A DNA stretch of 28,711 bases, from contig CAKOVP010000017.1 of NCBI GenBank assembly GCA_934122035.1, positions 1-28,711 of the forward strand, written 5' to 3'. Under the pieces are notes generated by a model. That model was not told the origin of the DNA, ran no database searches, and saw only the letters and a list, made by a program, of their open reading frames with translations. Each line of letters starts with the position of its first letter. The stretch's first letter is position 1. Below are positions 21,523 to 28,711 of the stretch, piece after piece. The DNA comes from an uncultured Clostridia bacterium (GTDB taxonomy: Bacteria > Bacillota > Clostridia > TANB77 > CAG-508). The translations under genes were made by a program, and so were the position numbers.

Positions 21523-22377
21523 ATGTCTGCATATAACGATACGATTGGAATATTAGAAAAATATAAAATAAAAGCTAACAAGGACTTAGGACAGAATTTT
21601 TTAATAAATGATGATGTAATAGAAAAAATAATAGAAAAGTCACAAATAGAAAAAAACGATTTAATAATAGAGATAGGGCCAGGACTTGGAGTTCTTACTA
21701 ATTTACTATTAGAAAAATCTGATAATGTTGTGGCAATAGAATTAGATAAGAGAATGGTGGAAATAATAAGCAAAAGATTTATTTTAAAAAATAATCTACA
21801 AATTATTAATGAAGATGTACTAAAAGTAGATTTAAACAAATTGATAAATGAAAGAAAAAAACAAACGAATATAAATAAAGTAAAGATAGTTGCAAATCTT
21901 CCATATTATATTAGTACTCCAATAATAATGAAATTATTGGAAGAAAAATTAGAAATAGATGAAATAATTGTAATGGTTCAAAAAGAAGTTGCACAAAGAC
22001 TTGTTGCAAAGACTGGAACAAAGGATGTTGGAGCAATAACATATGCAGTAGAATATTTTTCTGAGGCTGAAAAAGTAATTGACGTTCCAAAGGAAAGCTT
22101 TATTCCTAGTCCAAAAGTGGAATCAGCTGTTATAAAGCTAAAGATTAGAAAAGAAGCATATGTACAAGTAAAAGACGAAAAAATGTTATTTAATATAATA
22201 CAAAAAAGCTTTTCTCAGAGAAGAAAAACTCTAGTAAATGCTTTAGTAAACGGTAAAATTGTAGAGAGTAAAGAAAAAGCAGAGGAAATAATAAAACAAT
22301 TAAACATAAATGAAAATATTAGGGGAGAAAAACTAACTTTAGAAGACTTTGCAAGAATTTGTAATACCATAAATTAA
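21523..22377 (+). CDS. rsmA: 16S rRNA dimethyladenosine transferase
   Basis: Also called KsgA. It dimethylates the two adjacent adenosines near the 3' end of 16S rRNA late in small-subunit assembly, using S-adenosylmethionine; loss gives kasugamycin resistance. The 284 residues match the usual size. The SAM-binding motif 'IEIGPGLGVLT', 'VVAIELDKRM' and the catalytic 'NLPYYIST' are intact, preceded by the family opening 'KDLGQNFLINDDVIEKI'. The C-terminal part 'KSFSQRRKTLVNAL' is typical. GGGAGA precedes the ATG. It is the second gene after the ROK kinase; the next gene has its own promoter starting just after the rsmA stop. Confidence 0.96.
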   Translation: MSAYNDTIGILEKYKIKANKDLGQNFLINDDVIEKIIEKSQIEKNDLIIEIGPGLGVLTNLLLEKSDNVVAIELDKRMVEIISKRFILKNNLQIINEDVLKVDLNKLINERKKQTNINKVKIVANLPYYISTPIIMKLLEEKLEIDEIIVMVQKEVAQRLVAKTGTKDVGAITYAVEYFSEAEKVIDVPKESFIPSPKVESAVIKLKIRKEAYVQVKDEKMLFNIIQKSFSQRRKTLVNALVNGKIVESKEKAEEIIKQLNINENIRGEKLTLEDFARICNTIN

Positions 22378-22380
22378 CCA

Positions 22381-22408
22381 TTGACTTTTTCTATTTATTT
22401 AATATAAA
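22381..22408 (+). promoter_or_regulatory. Promoter of the MFS transporter gene
   Basis: TTGACT at 22381-22386, a 16-base spacer and TATAAA at 22403-22408, starting four bases after the rsmA stop codon. Confidence 0.6.
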
Positions 22409-22440
22409 ATAAAATATGATAAAAAACGAAAGAGGTAATG

Positions 22441-23751
22441 ATGGAAAAAATAACTACAGAAACAAGAAAACGAAATATGAAAATATATACAATACATAAA
22501 ATGCTTACAGCAGACTTATTATTCTATTATGCAGTAAAATTTTTGTTCTTAACAAAGGCAAAAGGTCTAACTGCAAGTGATATAGTAATTGCAAGTTCAT
22601 TTTTAGGATTGTTTAAAGTTATATTTCAAATTCCCACGACAGCAATAATAGAAAAATTTGGACATAAAAAAAGTTTAATGTTTGCAGATATTTTTCAGGC
22701 TTTATCAACAATATGTATTATGATGTCGAACAGCTTACCAATTTTAATAATTGCGAATATGATTGGTGCAATGGGAAATGCAGTTAAAGAAGTTTCGGAG
22801 GCTGGACTGTTAAATTTATCTATTCCAGCATCAGAAAATAAAGGAAAAATTTATTCTAGTATAGAAGGCAAAGGTCTGGGAAATTACTATTATTTTTCAG
22901 CAGTTTCAGCTATAATATCTGGATTACTATTTGAACTAAACCCATATATTCCTATGATAATTTGTACAACAATTTCATTTATTGCAGCAAGAGTTACAAC
23001 TAATTTTACAGATATACAAAAACCAAGAGAAATAACAAATAAAACTTCAAATACGTCAATGTTTGCAAAGTATAAAAAATATTTTAAAGATTTAAAGCTT
23101 GCGTTTTCTTTTATATTTACATCAAAAAGATTAAAATCACTTATGATATATTCTGCGATTATGTATGGAATGATAATGGTTATGGGAACATATGAAATGG
23201 GATTACTTAGTGAAGTAGGAATGTCTGCAACTGCAACAGGTTTAATTTATGCAATAATGCAGGTGGTGGCAGGAATTGCATCAAAAAAACAAGAAAGTTT
23301 TCATAATAAATTCAGAAAAAGATCATTAACAATTATTGGAGTTACATATACAACTGCAATATTAATTGCAGGACTAATTTCTGCAACTATACTTCCACAA
23401 TTATGTGTAGTTACAATCTTAATTTTAACATATAGTATAAGATATGCAGATACAGGATTTTACTATGTTTTAATAAAAAAATATATTACAAACTTTACAA
23501 ACGAAGAAGTGGCAAACAAAGTATATTCTGCAAATGGACTTGTTACAGGAATAGGAAATGCACTAATATGTGCACTAGGTTCAGTAATAGTAGCACATAA
23601 TTCCATAATAAATTCAATGATAATATTTGGAATATTATTCTTTGTAATAATGATTTTAGTATTAACATATATGAAAAATAGGGTTGGACTTATGCCAAAT
23701 GAATATGAGAAAAAAGATATAGATTATAGAGCATATATAGACTTAAAATAA
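22441..23751 (+). CDS. Major facilitator superfamily transporter
   Basis: A polytopic membrane protein of about 436 residues with about 12 predicted helices. The loop after helix 2, 'TTAIIEKFGHKKSLMFADIF', is the MFS signature between helices 2 and 3 (usual form D-R-x-G-R-R/K). The second half repeats the pattern more loosely. The substrate is unknown; drug efflux and sugar or nucleoside export are all possible. Two ATG codons abut (22438 and 22441); GAGG lies five bases before the second, so I prefer 22441. It has its own promoter and a bidirectional terminator, so it is a single-gene unit. Confidence 0.8.
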   Translation: MEKITTETRKRNMKIYTIHKMLTADLLFYYAVKFLFLTKAKGLTASDIVIASSFLGLFKVIFQIPTTAIIEKFGHKKSLMFADIFQALSTICIMMSNSLPILIIANMIGAMGNAVKEVSEAGLLNLSIPASENKGKIYSSIEGKGLGNYYYFSAVSAIISGLLFELNPYIPMIICTTISFIAARVTTNFTDIQKPREITNKTSNTSMFAKYKKYFKDLKLAFSFIFTSKRLKSLMIYSAIMYGMIMVMGTYEMGLLSEVGMSATATGLIYAIMQVVAGIASKKQESFHNKFRKRSLTIIGVTYTTAILIAGLISATILPQLCVVTILILTYSIRYADTGFYYVLIKKYITNFTNEEVANKVYSANGLVTGIGNALICALGSVIVAHNSIINSMIIFGILFFVIMILVLTYMKNRVGLMPNEYEKKDIDYRAYIDLK

Positions 23752-23770
23752 AAAAAATTAATATAAAAAT

Positions 23771-23811
23771 AAGAGATTTGAATGAAAAACAATTCAAATC
23801 TCTTTTTTTTT
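23771..23811. terminator. Bidirectional terminator between convergent genes
   Basis: Thirteen perfect pairs (23771-23783 with 23792-23804), an eight-base loop and a long T run on the plus strand. On the minus strand the stem is followed by TATTTTTAT. It serves both the MFS gene and the permease gene. Confidence 0.9.
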
Positions 23812-23830
23812 ATATTGAGTTTTTATAAAA

Positions 23831-25333
23831 TTACATTGGCATTATTAAGTTTGCTAAAGGATATCCAATAAATGATGCAACTAAAATAATTATGAACATC
23901 ATTAGGAATCCATATTTTAATAAACTTGTTGAATCAGACCAACCTGATGAACCAGCTACTGCAACATAAGGCATTGCAGGTGGGGCGGCAGATCCTGTTG
24001 CAGCAATTAAACCAATAACTGCTGTAATAGCTGCTGCATTTAATGCACCACCAGAAGCAAGTGCTACTGGAACAGCAAGTGTTGGAACTAATTGTGCTGT
24101 AACCATATGAGAAGATACATTTGATTGTAATCCAGCCCATAATGAGAATAATAAAATTAGCAATATTGGTGATAAACCAGTTGTAATTGGTGCAATAGTA
24201 TTAGATAAGAAAGTTGTTAAACCTATTGCCTTATTTGTCATTGCAGCACCTAAAGCAAGTGTTGCAGATGCCATTATTATACTTGGCCAAGAAACACCTT
24301 TTACCATTGATTCATTAATGTTTATTAAAGGTTTTCCTTCATATTTTAAAATAGATAATACTATAATTCCAAGTAAAGGAGGCATTGCTGTACCAAAGTT
24401 ACTAATCCATGTAAATGTACTTGCAATCCATTTTATTGAACTTGTTTTCAATAAACTTGGTAGAACCCATAAAGCAATTACTAAAATAAATACTCCAAGT
24501 ATAATTTTTTCTCCCTGTGTTGCTTGTGGAATTTCTTTTTTCATCTTATCAAATTGAGAAGATTTTAAATTTATCTTTTTAGTATTTGGTCTCATTAAGA
24601 ATTTAAATACAAGCATCATTAATGCAAATATTATAATTCCTGTTGGAATTGCATAAAGCATATATTGTCCATAGCTAATGCTTGATCCTGTTAAAGATTT
24701 GAAAACTCCCATAGAAAGAACAGGGAACACATGTGCTATTGGTGTCATACCAGAAGACAAGCTAGTGCAGAATACTAATCCCATCATAAGCATATTTGCA
24801 TATTTATCACCTTTTTTTAGTCCTAATACATTATAAATTTCCTCTAGAATTGGTAATATTATAAAATACAAAACTGTTGGAGACATAAATAAGCCTATTA
24901 AAATAACTGCTGCAAAAAAGCAGAATGCAAATCTCCAAGGTGATTTTCTTGCATATTTACTTGTTACAAAACCAAGTGCAATTTTCTTAACGTATCCTGT
25001 TTGAGAAAACGCATATGTGAACATAAATGTAAATAGTAAAAATGCAAATGTTTCGTTACCAAACGAATTTTGAAGCGTTGTTTTCATTCCAAGAGATGGA
25101 ACAAAAGCAAGAGCTGCTAAACATAATAAACTTGGCCATCCAATTCCTACTGTAATCCATAAGAATAAAACAGAAATAAAAACGCCAAGAACTTTCATAC
25201 CATCAGAGCTTAAGCCAGATGGAGGTGTAGCCATAAAGAAAATGGCAATAACTATTAATGCAATAATTGTGCAAACAAATTCTTTTTCATTTTTTGTCAT
25301 TAAAGAACTTTTTTTCTTTTTCGTTTCTTCCAT
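23831..25333 (-). CDS. SLC13/DASS-type anion (carboxylate) permease
   Basis: A 500-residue membrane protein with a charged N terminus (EETKKKKSS) and about 11-12 helices. The two hairpin regions typical of divalent anion:sodium symporters are visible: 'MSPTVLYFIILPILEEI' in the first half, and 'GLQSNVSSHMVTAQLVPTLA' with 'GSAAPPAMPYVAVAGSSGW' in the second. Family members import di- or tricarboxylates, sometimes sulfate. It lies 122 bases downstream of the FAD-dependent oxidoreductase on the same strand, so the two may act on the same compound: uptake, then oxidation or reduction. The ribosome binding site AAGGAAA is rather far from the ATG. An imperfect hairpin (about 25377-25399) lies in the gap. 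Confidence 0.85.
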   Translation of the reverse strand: MEETKKKKSSLMTKNEKEFVCTIIALIVIAIFFMATPPSGLSSDGMKVLGVFISVLFLWITVGIGWPSLLCLAALAFVPSLGMKTTLQNSFGNETFAFLLFTFMFTYAFSQTGYVKKIALGFVTSKYARKSPWRFAFCFFAAVILIGLFMSPTVLYFIILPILEEIYNVLGLKKGDKYANMLMMGLVFCTSLSSGMTPIAHVFPVLSMGVFKSLTGSSISYGQYMLYAIPTGIIIFALMMLVFKFLMRPNTKKINLKSSQFDKMKKEIPQATQGEKIILGVFILVIALWVLPSLLKTSSIKWIASTFTWISNFGTAMPPLLGIIVLSILKYEGKPLININESMVKGVSWPSIIMASATLALGAAMTNKAIGLTTFLSNTIAPITTGLSPILLILLFSLWAGLQSNVSSHMVTAQLVPTLAVPVALASGGALNAAAITAVIGLIAATGSAAPPAMPYVAVAGSSGWSDSTSLLKYGFLMMFIIILVASFIGYPLANLIMPM

Positions 25334-25455
25334 TATTTAATATTTCCTTTCTTATAATTCATTTGTTAGTAAAATTTAGGCTTTTTAAGGAAAACCTATG
25401 AACCCATAAACTCAATATAAAAATATATTTTAAGTAAAATAATTTACATTAAAAT

Positions 25456-26709
25456 CTAAATTAATGCTCCTTGTTTAACTAATTCTGCTTGAACATCTTT
25501 TACATTATAAGTTTCATTGTCAAGAGTTAATGCTGCAGCAACACCAGCAGCATGTCCTGTTGCAAAACCTGTTCCCATAACACGTACAGAACCAAGAGCT
25601 AAGGAATCTGTTGAAATTGTTCTACCAGCAGCCCATAAATTTTTTGCGTCTTTTACTTTTAAACATCCAAGAGGAATAGAGAAGTATTCATTGTCTGGGA
25701 TATGTGTATATTTTATAGCAGTGTTACTCTTGTGCATTTCTGGACTCCAGCCACCTCTTGCAATGCTATCTTCATATTTTGGTGCCATAATAATTTCTTC
25801 ACCTTTTAAAGTTTTATCTCCAACAATTCTTCTCGCTTCACGAATACCAACAGCTGGACCAGAAGAAGAAATAATCATATCTTGGAATCCGTCTAAATAA
25901 TTCTTAAATGCCATAGCATAACTATGAACTTGAGAACGTAATTCTATTTCTGTTTTTGTTAATGTTTCTGCATCAAGAGCTGGTACAATAGTACTTGGAA
26001 TTGTGCAGTAACCATAAGTCTTATCTGGAATTTTTATAATTAAACCAGTCTCTTTTTTTATGGTTATACCGCTTTCTTTAGCTTTTTTTAGTGCAACTTC
26101 AATGTCTGGCTTTAAAATTTCTCTTGCAGGAATATTGTCAATTCTAAATGGTAGAGAAGATTGTTGAACATTTCCATTATCATCTCCCCAATTAGTTGTA
26201 ATTCCAGCAAAATGAACCAAATTGGCATTTCCAGATGCATCTACAAAAGCTTTAGCCTTTACAGTAAAAGTACCCTCATCATCTGTGCATTTAATTTCTT
26301 CGATTGTTCCATTATTATTAACAACCTCATACATTTGCGCATGTAAGAAGTATTCAACATTGCTTTCTAGTAACATTTGATCCATAACTAATTTTACATA
26401 TTCAGGATTAAAAGATACAGAAACATTACCTGTTGATTTAGATGGTCTAGGATGAATATTAGTTCCATAAGTTTCAAGTCTTCTTAAAACTTCACCACCA
26501 ATACCTTCTACAACTTGATCATAATTTTCGCCCCTTGTGAAAAAACCACAATAAGCAGTAACTTGAGAATTCGTAGCTTGTCCTCCAAAGTATGGATTTC
26601 TTTCTATTAGAACAGTTTTTGCACCTGTTCTAGAGGCACCAATAGCTGCAGCTACTCCTGCTGCACCGCCACCTACAACGGCTACGTCACATTCAATATG
26701 TCTTTGCAT
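25456..26709 (-). CDS. FAD-dependent oxidoreductase
   Basis: A 417-residue flavoprotein of the FAD_oxidored type. The N-terminal dinucleotide fold 'CDVAVVGGGAAGVAAAIGAS' (G13, G15, G18) ends in the ribose-binding acidic residue at 'VLIERNP'. 'YFGGQATNSQV' is the flavin-contact loop of this family. The second FAD contact 'KAFVDASGNANLVHFAG' and the C-terminal 'LWAAGRTISTDSLALGSVRV' and 'GTGFATGHAAGVAAAL' are present. There is no signal peptide or extra cofactor domain, so it is cytoplasmic. The substrate is not evident. The downstream carboxylate permease suggests an organic acid. Its ribosome binding site AAAGGAGG is strong and an extended -10 lies upstream. Confidence 0.88.
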   Translation of the reverse strand: MQRHIECDVAVVGGGAAGVAAAIGASRTGAKTVLIERNPYFGGQATNSQVTAYCGFFTRGENYDQVVEGIGGEVLRRLETYGTNIHPRPSKSTGNVSVSFNPEYVKLVMDQMLLESNVEYFLHAQMYEVVNNNGTIEEIKCTDDEGTFTVKAKAFVDASGNANLVHFAGITTNWGDDNGNVQQSSLPFRIDNIPAREILKPDIEVALKKAKESGITIKKETGLIIKIPDKTYGYCTIPSTIVPALDAETLTKTEIELRSQVHSYAMAFKNYLDGFQDMIISSSGPAVGIREARRIVGDKTLKGEEIIMAPKYEDSIARGGWSPEMHKSNTAIKYTHIPDNEYFSIPLGCLKVKDAKNLWAAGRTISTDSLALGSVRVMGTGFATGHAAGVAAALTLDNETYNVKDVQAELVKQGALI

Positions 26710-26752
26710 ATTAAACCTCCTTTAAATAATATTATTAAAAAAATACACCCCA

Positions 26753-26761
26753 ATTATACCA
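26753..26761 (-). promoter_or_regulatory. Extended -10 promoter of the oxidoreductase-permease pair
   Basis: On the minus strand TGGTATAAT reads from 26761 to 26753, a perfect extended -10, about 45 bases before the start codon. No clear -35 is seen. Confidence 0.55.
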
Positions 26762-26806
26762 TAAAAAAACATTATAATCAGAAATGCAATATAAATGACA
26801 TAATTT

Positions 26807-26824
26807 TGTAATACATTTGTTACA
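26807..26824. promoter_or_regulatory. Inverted repeat TGTAA-N8-TTACA
   Basis: Perfect five-base arms (26807-26811 and 26820-26824) about 50 bases upstream of the oxidoreductase promoter, a usual place for an activator or repressor. The binding protein is unknown. The rest of the 26710-26923 gap shows nothing else. Confidence 0.25.
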
Positions 26825-26923
26825 GTTGCTTTAGTGTGAAATTTGAGTAAATAAAAAAATATTTGACTCTCTAAGTATGTATAAATTGAAAAAACAAAAC
26901 TGAAAGAACAAGTATTAAAATCA

Positions 26924-26952
26924 TTGTAAACTATTCTGCAGTATGATAAAAT
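26924..26952 (+). promoter_or_regulatory. Promoter of the small acidic protein gene
   Basis: TTGTAA at 26924-26929, a 17-base spacer and TAAAAT at 26947-26952. Confidence 0.5.
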
Positions 26953-27018
26953 ATAAAGGCAATTATGAATTTGAGATAAGAAAAAATAATGTCAATTTAT
27001 AGAAAGAAGGAACGTAAA

Positions 27019-27177
27019 GTGAAAGAAAAAACTTTTAAAGATTTAGGTTTAGAGGGTGGAGACAAATTTTTAGATGAACTAGACTTGGATCTTGGAGAAT
27101 TAAACAAAGTATTAGAAAGTAAAGAAGACGAGCAAGAATTAAAAAAGAAAATTAAAGAAATAAATGATAAAGTATAA
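27019..27177 (+). CDS. Small charged protein of unknown function
   Basis: About 52 residues from GTG at 27019, which has GAAGGA nine bases upstream; a longer reading from ATG at 26989 (62 residues) lacks a good site. The protein is very rich in Lys, Glu, Asp and Leu: 'TFKDLGLEGGDKFLDELDLD' followed by a predicted helix 'LGELNKVLESKEDEQELKKK'. There are no cysteines, signal or membrane segment. I do not recognise the family. It has its own promoter and lies 77 bases before rlmD, so the two may share a transcript. Confidence 0.55.
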   Translation: MKEKTFKDLGLEGGDKFLDELDLDLGELNKVLESKEDEQELKKKIKEINDKV

Positions 27178-27254
27178 ATTTTATATGTAAATTATAAAAA
27201 CAGGAAAAATAAATGTAGGTTAAAAAATTAAATTATAAATAGAGGAAATTTTAT

Positions 27255-28670
27255 ATGAAAAAAGAATTAAAAGAAATTTCAGTAAATAAGAACGAAAAAT
27301 ATATAGTAGATATAGTAGACAATGGATTTGAAGGAGAAGGAATAGCTAAAATTAATGGTTACACAATATTTGTACCAAATGCAATAAAAGGAGAAAAGTG
27401 CGAAATACTAATAGTTAAAGTACTTTCTTCTCACGGATACGGAAAAATTGTAAAAATAATAGAGCAATCAGACGAAAGAGTAGAAACAGACTGTGAGACA
27501 TATAAAAGATGTGGTGGATGCGATTTAAGACATATGAAATATGAATACACATTGAAGCTAAAAAAAGAAATAGTACAATCATTAGTAAACAAAGGAATTA
27601 AAAATAAAATAGAAGTAAAAAATACCATTGGGATGGAAAATCCATTTTACTATAGAAACAAAGCCCAGTTCCCAGTTGGTATAAACGAACAGCAAGAACC
27701 TGTAATAGGAGTATTTGCACAAAGAACACACACAATAGTACCAATAAAAGAGTGTCTAATACAAAACAAAATATCACAAAAAATTGCAACTAGAATAGTA
27801 GAAATTATAAAAGAAAATAATCTTACAGTATATAATGAGCAAACACAAAAGGGACTATTTAGACACATAGTAATAAAAGTTGGAATAAAAACAAATCAAG
27901 TAATGTGCATACTTGTATTAAACGAAGAAAACGGAACAAAAGAGAAAGGCAACAGTTTAAAGATTGAAAATAAAAAGATAGATGAACTTGTAGAAAAATT
28001 GAAACAAGAATTTCCAGAAATAAAAACAATAGTAAAAAATATAAATAATAAAAATACAAATGTAATATTAGGAAATATAAATATAAACTTATATGGAAAT
28101 GGATATATAGAAGATATTTTGGGAGAATATAGATTTAAAATATCGCCAATGTCATTTTATCAGGTAAACCCAATACAGGCAGAAATTTTATACAACACAG
28201 CCATAGAAGCGGCAAAGCTAGACAAAGAAGATACACTGTTCGACTTATACTGTGGAATAGGAACAATAGGAATATTTGCATCAAAAAAAGTAAAACAAGT
28301 ATATGGAATAGAAATAGTAGAACAAGCGATAGAAGATGCAAAGGAAAATGCAAAAATAAACAATGTAAAAAATGCAGAATTTATATGTGGTGATGTAGAA
28401 TTCGCATTTGACAAACTAATAAATAAAAAAGGAATAAAACCAACAGCAATAATAGTAGACCCACCAAGAAAAGGATTAGATGAAAAAACAATACAAAACA
28501 TATTAAAATTACAAACAGAAAAAGTAGTATATGTAAGTTGTAATCCAGCAACAATGGTAAGAGACATTGCAAAAATGGAAGAAAAATATAGAATAGAAAA
28601 AATACAACCAGTAGATATGTTTCCATTTAGCAAACACGTTGAATGCGTTTCGGTGCTATATCTAAAATAA
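27255..28670 (+). CDS. rlmD: 23S rRNA (uracil-C5)-methyltransferase, RlmD/RumA type
   Basis: SAM-dependent enzyme that makes 5-methyluridine in 23S rRNA. It has 471 residues, as expected for the TRAM-containing class. The N-terminal TRAM domain (about 10-70, 'GFEGEGIAKINGYTIFVPNA') binds RNA. The [4Fe-4S] cysteines are C80, C86, C89 and C167 ('CETYKRCGGC' and 'KECLIQ'). The methyltransferase fold contains 'LFDLYCGIGTIGIFA' (SAM motif I), 'VDPPRKGLD' and the catalytic 'VSCNPATMVRD' with Cys429. AGAGGAAA precedes the ATG. Gram-positive genomes often carry two related paralogues (RlmCD type), so the exact uridine modified cannot be fixed from sequence. The gene is complete and ends 41 bases before the window edge. 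Confidence 0.92.
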   Translation: MKKELKEISVNKNEKYIVDIVDNGFEGEGIAKINGYTIFVPNAIKGEKCEILIVKVLSSHGYGKIVKIIEQSDERVETDCETYKRCGGCDLRHMKYEYTLKLKKEIVQSLVNKGIKNKIEVKNTIGMENPFYYRNKAQFPVGINEQQEPVIGVFAQRTHTIVPIKECLIQNKISQKIATRIVEIIKENNLTVYNEQTQKGLFRHIVIKVGIKTNQVMCILVLNEENGTKEKGNSLKIENKKIDELVEKLKQEFPEIKTIVKNINNKNTNVILGNININLYGNGYIEDILGEYRFKISPMSFYQVNPIQAEILYNTAIEAAKLDKEDTLFDLYCGIGTIGIFASKKVKQVYGIEIVEQAIEDAKENAKINNVKNAEFICGDVEFAFDKLINKKGIKPTAIIVDPPRKGLDEKTIQNILKLQTEKVVYVSCNPATMVRDIAKMEEKYRIEKIQPVDMFPFSKHVECVSVLYLK

Positions 28671-28711
28671 ATCCTGTAATACTTGAATTTACAATGAAAG
28701 AAAAAATATTT

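Noticed and set aside
25517..25900. 127-residue plus-strand frame inside the FAD oxidoreductase
   Set aside because: It is antisense to conserved FAD-binding blocks and has no ribosome binding site or promoter.
28160..28633. 157-residue minus-strand frame inside rlmD
   Set aside because: The plus strand carries the catalytic motifs of RlmD here, and the minus frame lacks initiation signals.

Overview
The window is very AT-rich and comes from a low-GC Gram-positive bacterium, most likely an uncultured gut-type member of the Clostridia (Bacillota). Supporting this are AAGGAGG-type ribosome binding sites, a SipW-type signal peptidase with TasA/camelysin-like secreted proteins, a type IV pilus operon without a secretin, and pilins with the clostridial KGITLVALVVTI leader. 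The assignment rests on gene content and style; no marker gene fixes a genus.

Region 1 (1-2470) is a scar. After a MarR-type regulator on the minus strand comes a complete tRNA-Leu(UAA). Directly behind it lie a tandem 12-bp repeat and about 1.5 kb of mobile-element debris: a zinc-ribbon tail, an XRE repressor, a piece of a small element protein, the C-terminal end of a probable plasmid-mobilisation (MobV/Pre-like) protein, and a further fragment. Inside the debris is a compact two-promoter, two-terminator locus at 1173-1493. It looks like an Fst/par-type type I toxin-antitoxin system: a short hydrophobic peptide gene and an oppositely transcribed RNA of about 74 nt. The RNA can pair with the peptide start region, and the two terminator loops are complementary. 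The peptide frame carries an in-frame TAG, so the toxin looks inactivated.

Region 2 (2478-6750) is a surface module. It has a pilin-leader protein with three copies of a roughly 110-residue domain, a SipW-type signal peptidase, a TasA/camelysin-like protein and a second, membrane-anchored TasA-like protein. A long hairpin element at 6661-6747 closes it; a second copy with a conserved core but different stem sequence lies at 11090-11187.

Region 3 (6756-11050) holds an unknown coiled-coil protein, a small XRE regulator with a 67-residue partner, and an apparent operon of inorganic pyrophosphatase, a membrane TPR protein and undecaprenyl-diphosphatase.

Region 4 (11280-20386) is a complete type IV pilus assembly operon in the order PilM-PilN fusion, PilO, PilP-like, pilin, PilD, two pseudopilins, PilB, PilT, PilC, ending in a strong terminator. 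Oddities are the PilM-PilN fusion, loss of the second catalytic aspartate in PilD, and pilins lacking Glu5.

Region 5 (20531-28711) is mostly housekeeping and transport: a ROK sugar kinase and RsmA (KsgA), an MFS transporter, a minus-strand pair of FAD-dependent oxidoreductase and SLC13-type anion permease, a small acidic protein, and the iron-sulfur rRNA methyltransferase RlmD.
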